From JBOGEB01 sp050743125 (GTDB taxonomy: Bacteria > Actinomycetota > Nitriliruptoria > Euzebyales > Egibacteraceae), in contig JBOGEB010000159.1 in assembly GCA_050743125.1 (NCBI GenBank), positions 1 to 10,572 of the forward strand: DNA of 10,572 nt, written 5' to 3'. Below the pieces are notes generated by a model, which saw only the letters and a program-made list of their open reading frames with translations, made no database searches and was not told the origin of the DNA. Numbering within the stretch: position 1 is the stretch's first letter; the number at the start of each line of letters is the position of its first letter. Positions 5,973 through 10,572 of the stretch are shown here, one piece after another. A program made the position numbers and the translations under genes.

Positions 5973-7457
5973 TCAGGTCGTCAGCAGCTGGCCGAAGGCG
6001 CCGACGGACGCGGCGAGCGTGCGCTCGATCACCTCTGCCGCCTCCGGCCAGCGCGCGTCCGCGTCGTCCGTGGAGACGAACGTCACGCTGTCGCAGCTCG
6101 TGGGGGTGAAGGCCGGCACCGCCGGGGACTCAGGGTCGTCCGGTGTGAGCAGCTCGCCGAATGCGGTCAGCGCGAGCACGCCGGTCTCGCCATGCCCGAC
6201 TTTCTGGACGGCCACGACGTAAAGCAGCCGCTGACCGAGCACGTCGAGCCGCAGCTCGACCCACCAGGAGCCCTTCGCGAGGTTCGTGAAGAAGTCGACC
6301 TTGCGAGCGGTGCGGATGAGCTGCCGTCGCCAGTACTGCGCCCGCTCCCCGCCGGGCTCACTCGTCAGGATGCTTCCAACGCGACCGCCCAGTGGCTCGA
6401 ACGCCTTCTCCAGTTGCGCCCCCTCCACCTCGAGGCGCTCTTCTGTGCGGCGGTGAAGCTCGGAGGCGAGCTGCTCCGCTTTGGCCGCCCGCTCCGCGCT
6501 GGAGGCGGCGCGCAGGTCGAGGAGCCGCTCGGCGTACGCGCGCGCCACGTCGACCGCTGCCGAGGATTCTCCAACGGTGATCGCCGGTCGCTCGAGCTCC
6601 GAACGCAGCGCAATGACCTCGAGTTCCGCGAACAGCCGGACCAGTGGAGTCAGATCGTCGTCATTTGCGATGTCCAAGGCGGTCAAGTAGTCGTCTCTGC
6701 GGCGCCCCTCGACGACGAGCGGCGAGTAATGGGCCTCGAGCAGCACGAGCAGCACGAGCGCCCGAGCGACCCGCCCGTTGCCGTCCTCGAATGGGTGGAC
6801 GCCGATGAAGCGGTGGTGGAGCCATGCCGCCCGCACGATCGGGTGCGCCGCCTCCATGCCTACGAAAAGCTCGACCAGCCTTTCCATCTCCGCTTCGACG
6901 TGCTCTGGCGGCGTGTACTCGAGGAGCGTGCCGTCCTGGCGCCGGACGTGGTTCGGCTGGGTCTTCCACTGCCCGTGATGCAGCGACACATGCACCGTCC
7001 GCCCGAGCGCGTCAGCGGCCTCGTAGGTGCCCTGACTCGCGGTGATTGCCTGGTGCAGCTCCCGAATCGTGAACACGCTCAGTGGTCGCCGCGCGCGGAC
7101 CATCTCCACCAGGAGCTCCAGCGCGTCGAGCTGGGTGCGGATCATCCTGAGGGCGTCGTCGCTCAGGCCGCCGTGGCGTGCGGCGACCTCGGCGGTGATT
7201 CCTTCGGCAACGAGCGCCTCGGTCACGCCCCAGCCCACGTCGTAGAGCCGCTCGATGATGCCGGTCTCGATAGCGTGCCGGCGCAGCCTTCGTTTTCGGG
7301 TCTCCTCGAACTCCGTGGGGCTCATGGCTTGGATCGCGTCCGCCCAGGCGCTCCTCAACGAGTCCACCGTCGCGAGGTAGTCGCGAACATGGGGAGGCAT
7401 CGTCTCGGTGAGCGGAGTGACCTGGCGCCACGGGATCCTGGCTTCGCTGGACATCAT
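5973..7457 (-). CDS. Fic-domain protein (probable AMP transferase) with C-terminal extension
   Basis: 494 residues, start ATG 7457 (MMSSEARIPW); ATG 7454 is equally possible. Fic proteins transfer AMP (or another phosphate-linked group) from a nucleotide to a hydroxyl on a target protein. The complete core motif HPFEDGNGRVAR is at residues 221-232, with catalytic H221. The substrate flap region around HHGQWKTQPNHVRRQ lies 50-60 residues before it. The N-terminal helix has HAIETGIIERLYDVG (from about residue 61) where an inhibitory (S/T)xxxE(G/N) motif would be expected, so the canonical inhibitory motif is not present in exact form. After the Fic domain (to about 285) there is a charged, probably coiled-coil stretch (about 303-355). 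A beta-rich C-terminal portion follows, containing FFTNLAKGSWWVELRL, which I do not recognise. The gene is divergent from a LigD-type polymerase gene and precedes the TetR gene. It may act as a regulatory modifier or a solo toxin-like enzyme; no antitoxin partner is adjacent. Confidence 0.92.
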   Translation of the reverse strand: MMSSEARIPWRQVTPLTETMPPHVRDYLATVDSLRSAWADAIQAMSPTEFEETRKRRLRRHAIETGIIERLYDVGWGVTEALVAEGITAEVAARHGGLSDDALRMIRTQLDALELLVEMVRARRPLSVFTIRELHQAITASQGTYEAADALGRTVHVSLHHGQWKTQPNHVRRQDGTLLEYTPPEHVEAEMERLVELFVGMEAAHPIVRAAWLHHRFIGVHPFEDGNGRVARALVLLVLLEAHYSPLVVEGRRRDDYLTALDIANDDDLTPLVRLFAELEVIALRSELERPAITVGESSAAVDVARAYAERLLDLRAASSAERAAKAEQLASELHRRTEERLEVEGAQLEKAFEPLGGRVGSILTSEPGGERAQYWRRQLIRTARKVDFFTNLAKGSWWVELRLDVLGQRLLYVVAVQKVGHGETGVLALTAFGELLTPDDPESPAVPAFTPTSCDSVTFVSTDDADARWPEAAEVIERTLAASVGAFGQLLTT

Positions 7458-7471
7458 CGCCGCAGGGTAGC

Positions 7472-7494
7472 GCCACGCGCCTTGAAGGCGTGGC
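7472..7494. promoter_or_regulatory. Inverted repeat between the divergent Fic and polymerase genes
   Basis: GCCACGC (7472-7478) and GCGTGGC (7488-7494) are perfect 7-bp arms with a 9-nt spacer. They occupy the middle of the 48-bp gap between the two divergent start codons, so the dyad must overlap at least one promoter or leader. It could be an operator for both genes. No clear -35/-10 pair is visible. Confidence 0.4.
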
Positions 7495-7505
7495 ATCCTG
7501 CGGTT

Positions 7506-8501
7506 ATGGCGGCGGACCAGGCGCGGATCGAGGTCGACGGGCAGCGGGTGCGGGTGTCCCACCCGGGCAAGGTGCTGTTCCCGGAGCAGGGCTGGACGAA
7601 GATGGACCTGATCGAGCACTACGTCGCGTGCGGCGAGGGCGCGCTGCGCGGGGTCTACGGCCGGCCGACGGTGCTCAAACGCTGGAACCATGGGGTCGCG
7701 GGTGAGCCGTTCTTCCAGAAGCGCGCCCCGAAGAATTCGGCGCACGAGTACGCGACGATCACGTTCCCGTCAGGTCGGAAGGCGGACCTGCTCGTGCCCC
7801 GTCACCTCGCCGACATCGTGTGGATGGCGCAGCTGAACTGCCTCGACCTCAACCCCTGGCCGGTCCGCGCCGAGCACGTCGATGTGCCCGACGAGCTGCG
7901 CGTCGACCTCGACCCGACGCCCGCTGTCGGGTTCGCCGACGTCCGCCGCGTGGCGCTGGCCACCCGGGACGTGCTCGTCGAGCACGGCCTGGGCGGGTGG
8001 CCGAAGACGTCCGGCTCACGCGGCCTCCACGTGCTCGTGCGGATCGCCCCCGAGTGGACGTTCACCGCCGTCCGCCGCGCCGCCCTCGCGCTGGCGCGTG
8101 AGGTGGAGCGGCGCCTGCCCGGCATCGCGACCAGCGCCTGGTGGAAGGAGGAGCGTCACGGCGTCTTCCTGGACTACAACCAGAACGCTCGTGACCGCAC
8201 CGTCGCGAGCGCCTACAGCGTCCGCCAGACCGGGTTGGTGTCGGCGCCGCTGACCTGGGACGAGGTCGCCGACGTCGACCCGGCCGACTTCCCCCTCGAC
8301 CGGTTCGCCTCCGACCGGTACGCCGCCGTCGGGGACCTCACGGCAGGCGTCGACGACGCGGCCGGCCGCCTGGACGGGCTCTTGGAGCTCGCGCGGCGCG
8401 ACGAGGCCGAGGGCCTCGGCGACGCCCCCTGGCCCCCGCACTTCCCGAAGCAGGACGGCGAGCCCCCTCGCGTCCAGCCCTCACGGCGCCGTCAGGGGTG
8501 A
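7506..8501 (+). CDS. ligD: LigD-type primase-polymerase domain (PolDom), stand-alone
   Basis: 331 residues from ATG 7506 (MAADQARIEV). The fold is the archaeo-eukaryotic primase type found as the polymerase module of bacterial ligase D, which fills and extends ends during non-homologous end joining. Characteristic segments appear in order: VSHPGKVLFPEQGWTKMDL (near 17-35), FFQKRAPKN (69-77), PDELRVDLDPTP with the metal-binding pair D134 and D136, KTSGSRGLHVLVRI (167-180), and GVFLDYNQNARDRTVAS with the third carboxylate D223. No ATP-dependent ligase or phosphoesterase domain follows, so this is the single-domain form seen as extra copies in many actinobacteria. The C-terminus is proline- and arginine-rich. 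No Shine-Dalgarno precedes the ATG, so initiation may be leaderless. No Ku gene is in the window. Upstream extension of this frame is rejected because it overlaps the Fic gene. Confidence 0.93.
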   Translation: MAADQARIEVDGQRVRVSHPGKVLFPEQGWTKMDLIEHYVACGEGALRGVYGRPTVLKRWNHGVAGEPFFQKRAPKNSAHEYATITFPSGRKADLLVPRHLADIVWMAQLNCLDLNPWPVRAEHVDVPDELRVDLDPTPAVGFADVRRVALATRDVLVEHGLGGWPKTSGSRGLHVLVRIAPEWTFTAVRRAALALAREVERRLPGIATSAWWKEERHGVFLDYNQNARDRTVASAYSVRQTGLVSAPLTWDEVADVDPADFPLDRFASDRYAAVGDLTAGVDDAAGRLDGLLELARRDEAEGLGDAPWPPHFPKQDGEPPRVQPSRRRQG

Positions 8502-9133
8502 CGAGGCGCGAAGCGGAAGCGCCGGTCGCCCTCGATGTAGGGCTCGAGATCGGCGGTGACGAGATCGACCTCGCCAACGTCGACGCCTCGTCCGGAGACC
8601 ACGACCGTATTCCCGTCGATGTTCGCGTTCGCGACCCACACCAGCCCGCCGTCAAGCAGATCGAACGTCTGCGGGCTCCCGTCCACCGGCAGCGCCACCG
8701 GCCGCCACACCCCATTCGCCAGCAGGTCGGCTGTGCGCCGCTCGATGACCTCGCCCCGCTCCTCTTCTTCGCCGCGTTCCCATTCCCGCTCCCACGCCGT
8801 GATCTCCACCGCCAGCCACCCGACGTGGAACCGCCTCGAAAACCGGTCCGGCTCCTCGCAGATCTCGATCAACACCTCCGGCGCGGGGCGCTCCCACGGG
8901 TCCGTCTCGTGCCAGAACGCGACCGAGAGGACCTTGGGATCAGTCCGATTCCTCGTGGTTTCCGGGTAGTCAGCCAGCCGCCGCCACCCGGTCCAGCTCT
9001 CGCCGAGCCCATAGAGCGGAAACGGACAGGCGCGTACCAGCTCGACCCCGGCCGCCCACTTTGCGGCTTGCTCCTCCGGCGAGAGCGGCTTGTACAGGGA
9101 TGCGACCAGGGCCGCGTACTCATCGCTGTCCAT
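8492..9133 (-). CDS. Hypothetical protein, acidic, unknown family
   Basis: 213 residues from ATG 9133 (MDSDEYAALVASLYKPLSPE), with GTAGG about 10 nt upstream. An in-frame ATG at 9235 would add 34 residues, but codon third positions become less GC-rich there and no ribosome site precedes it. The protein is soluble and tryptophan-rich in its middle (FPLYGLGESWTGW, TAWEREWERGEEEE). It ends in short beta-like stretches (GGLVWVANANIDGNTVVVSG). There is no signal peptide, membrane segment or catalytic motif I can name. Its last 10 bp overlap the end of the polymerase gene on the opposite strand. Reading-frame length, codon bias and protein-like composition support a real gene; function is unknown. 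Confidence 0.75.
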   Translation of the reverse strand: MDSDEYAALVASLYKPLSPEEQAAKWAAGVELVRACPFPLYGLGESWTGWRRLADYPETTRNRTDPKVLSVAFWHETDPWERPAPEVLIEICEEPDRFSRRFHVGWLAVEITAWEREWERGEEEERGEVIERRTADLLANGVWRPVALPVDGSPQTFDLLDGGLVWVANANIDGNTVVVSGRGVDVGEVDLVTADLEPYIEGDRRFRFAPRHP

Positions 9134-9227
9134 GGCCTGAAAACCTACCCCGCCTGCCCGAGGTCCCGCCAAATGACCGTGGACGAAGCCGGCGATGCGG
9201 GGCGCCGCAAAGCGTCGCAGGTCCTGA

Positions 9228-9241
9228 GGCTTCATGAAGCC
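9228..9241. repeat. Perfect 14-bp palindrome
   Basis: GGCTTCATGAAGCC sits in the 145-bp gap between the SDR stop and the preferred start of the hypothetical gene, about 95 bp upstream of that start. It could be an operator, a hairpin ending SDR transcription, or chance. Confidence 0.3.
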
Positions 9242-9278
9242 GGCTGGGCCGAGTCGTGCGTCGGCGGCGTCGGCCTCG

Positions 9279-10028
9279 TCAGGGGTCGGTGCTGCCGATG
9301 AAGACGGTCGCTCCGCTGGCGATCGCTGGAGCCACGGCGGCGTCGGCCACGGCGTCGGCGAACTCCTCGACGGTGGGCAGCGCACCGCCGACCGTTTGCT
9401 CGCGTTTCCCGGTCAGGCCCGGGTTGGCGCGCTCCAGCAGGGTGGCGGTGATCGTGCCGGCGATGATGTCGCCGGAGACCACGACCAGGGTGACGCCGTG
9501 GTCGGCGAGGGCCGGGATGCGGGTGCGCAGGGCGTCTTCTCCGGCGCGTTTGCTCGCCGCGACCGGCTCGTAGTCGGGCAGAACCGGCTTCTCCCCGTGG
9601 AAGTGGGCGAAGTGGCTGGTGACGAAGACGACGCGGCCCCCGTCGGGCATGAGCGGCAGCGCCAGGTCTACGGCCCGTATCTGCGCGTCCCGGTTCAGGC
9701 GCATGGCGTAGTCGGCGGGCATGTTCCGCTCCAGCCCGCCGGAGGCGTTGAGGACGAGGACGTCGAGGCGGCCGAAGCGCTCCCGGATCCGATCGAACAT
9801 CCGGCGGACCTGGTGCTCGTCGGTGAGGTCGGCCTGCACCAGCAAGGCGCGCCGGCCGAGCGCGCGGATCTCGTCGGCGATCTGCTCGGCGCGTGGTCGC
9901 TTGTTGCGGTAGTTGACGGCGACGTCGATGCCTGCTTTTGCCAGCAGGACCGCCGTGGCGGCCCCGACGCCACGGGAGGAGCCGGTGACGAGGGCGACCT
10001 TGCCCTCGAGGAGAGCGGTGGGTTCCAC
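9279..10028 (-). CDS. Short-chain dehydrogenase/reductase (SDR), atypical catalytic site
   Basis: 249 residues, start GTG 10028 with GGAG 9 nt upstream. The Rossmann nucleotide motif TGSSRGVG is at residues 15-22, with VNYRNKR after the second strand, which is compatible with NADPH preference. NASGG (from N94) matches the NNAG position, and VTSHF supplies the serine S138. The usual YxxxK is not present: the lysine K160 lies in VAASKRAGED, where the position four residues before it is valine (V156), and the nearest tyrosine (Y153) is seven residues before the lysine. Reaction and substrate cannot be deduced, and activity by the standard Tyr-Lys mechanism is doubtful. It lies downstream of the small unknown gene and WhiB on the same strand, with a 132-bp gap, so co-transcription is uncertain. 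Confidence 0.92.
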   Translation of the reverse strand: MEPTALLEGKVALVTGSSRGVGAATAVLLAKAGIDVAVNYRNKRPRAEQIADEIRALGRRALLVQADLTDEHQVRRMFDRIRERFGRLDVLVLNASGGLERNMPADYAMRLNRDAQIRAVDLALPLMPDGGRVVFVTSHFAHFHGEKPVLPDYEPVAASKRAGEDALRTRIPALADHGVTLVVVSGDIIAGTITATLLERANPGLTGKREQTVGGALPTVEEFADAVADAAVAPAIASGATVFIGSTDP

Positions 10029-10160
10029 GACGGAGTTCTCCAGTGTGTCCAGGTCGGTGATCCGTGGGGATGAGGCTAGATCGTGGTATCGGGTGACCAG
10101 GCGCAGTCCGGCGTGATGCGGATGCCGCAGGTTGGTCTCGATGGAGCCGCCGCCTCAGAG

Positions 10161-10478
10161 TCAGAAGACGATGTTGATCCGGCCGGAGCGGGTGCAGATC
10201 CACACGGTGCCGTCGATACCGCTGTCGATCGGGATGTACCTGCCGCGCCAGCCCAGCTCTTGACGCAGGCAGTAGTCGAGCTCGGTCCTGCCGGCCGCGA
10301 CATCGACAAGGGCGTCGGTGTTGGTCAGGCCGCGTTCGCGCAGACGGCCGGCAGCCTTCCGGTGCCGGGTCGACGGCACTCGTAGCTGGTGGTGCGCGCG
10401 GCCAGGTACTGGTCGCACGCGCTGATCCATGCGGCGCGATCTGCTGCGTGTGGCTGTCCGCCAGGCCGTGCTCGTCAT
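10161..10478 (-). CDS. Small hypothetical protein coupled to WhiB, possible frame irregularity
   Basis: 105 residues if started at ATG 10478, which overlaps the WhiB stop as ATGA and implies translational coupling. The last 60 residues look like a real protein (RLRERGLTNTDALVDV, ELDYCLRQELGWRGRYIPID, DGTVWICTRSGRINIVF) and end in TGA at 10161. The first 35 residues are Arg/Thr-rich with many A/T-ending codons. Over about 10389-10437 the neighbouring minus-strand frame has better third-position GC and reads AAWISACDQYLAARTTSYEC. Either the true gene starts later (GTG near 10378) or an insertion/deletion has shifted the frame. No family recognised. Confidence 0.55.
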   Translation of the reverse strand: MTSTAWRTATRSRSRRMDQRVRPVPGRAHHQLRVPSTRHRKAAGRLRERGLTNTDALVDVAAGRTELDYCLRQELGWRGRYIPIDSGIDGTVWICTRSGRINIVF

Positions 10479-10572
10479 GGCCGGCTTCCGCCTTCGGCGT
10501 TCCGCCGGCGCTGTCGGTTGCGGCGGAGGGTGCGCCGCTCGTCGTCGGTGAGGCCGCCCCAGATGCCGTCCT
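10475..10572 (-). CDS. WhiB-family regulator, C-terminal fragment (5' part outside window)
   Basis: The minus strand enters the window in frame as DGIWGGLTDDERRTLRRNRQ and stops at TGA 10475-10477 after 31 codons. G(I/V)WGG followed by a basic Arg-rich tail is the hallmark C-terminal end of WhiB-like proteins, iron-sulfur transcription regulators restricted to actinobacteria and their phages. The four cysteines lie upstream, outside the window, so the subfamily cannot be assigned. The stop overlaps the next start by ATGA. Confidence 0.88.
   Translation of the reverse strand, partial: DGIWGGLTDDERRTLRRNRQRRRNAEGGSRP

Noticed and set aside
6192..7505. Upstream extension of the polymerase frame by 438 codons
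   Set aside because: It overlaps the whole Fic gene antisense, and the known PolDom family begins at about MAADQAR; the extension has no recognisable content.
7458..7745. N-terminal extension of the Fic gene by 96 residues
   Set aside because: It would overlap the polymerase gene start on the opposite strand and reads as Arg/Leu/Pro-rich shadow sequence.
9232..10203. 323-codon minus-strand open frame, and a 279-codon plus-strand frame, across the SDR gene
   Set aside because: Both are shadows; the SDR frame carries the Rossmann and NAG-type motifs.

Overview
The window is a GC-rich (about 70% by eye) chromosomal segment. Its gene content points to an actinobacterium: the C-terminal end of a WhiB-family regulator, a soluble DesA-type acyl-ACP desaturase, a stand-alone LigD-like polymerase domain, and frequent GTG starts. 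The sequence alone does not give the genus. No rRNA, tRNA, CRISPR array, insertion sequence or integrase is visible, and no gap between genes exceeds 300 bases.

Left end to the desaturase (1-5260). A RelE/HigB-like toxin gene runs off the left edge on the minus strand, behind a short AT-rich promoter with a perfect 10-bp palindrome. Next, also on minus, is an M17 leucyl aminopeptidase (pepA family) that keeps its metal ligands but carries substitutions at both canonical catalytic positions. Divergent from it is a multi-pass membrane protein with a soluble C-terminal region containing helix-hairpin-helix-like segments. Then come a short-form phosphoglycerate mutase (gpmA, minus) and, divergently, the acyl-ACP desaturase. 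The space between these two holds two adjoining palindromes that look like TetR-type operators.

Middle (5260-8500). Convergent with the desaturase is a TetR regulator, preceded on the same strand by a Fic-family protein with a long C-terminal extension. The TetR is the closest candidate for the operators near the desaturase. The Fic gene is divergent from a LigD-type polymerase domain gene, and a hairpin-forming dyad lies in the 48-bp gap.

Right end (8490-10572). All genes here are on the minus strand: an unrecognised 213-residue protein overlapping the tail of the polymerase gene, a short-chain dehydrogenase/reductase that lacks the usual YxxxK tyrosine, a small unknown protein with a possible reading-frame irregularity, and the end of a WhiB gene overlapping that small gene by ATGA.

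No integrated multi-gene novel system is evident. The observations most worth a second look are the substituted aminopeptidase active site, the paired operators upstream of desaturase and gpmA, the uncharacterised membrane protein, the atypical SDR, and the Fic/PolDom divergent pair.
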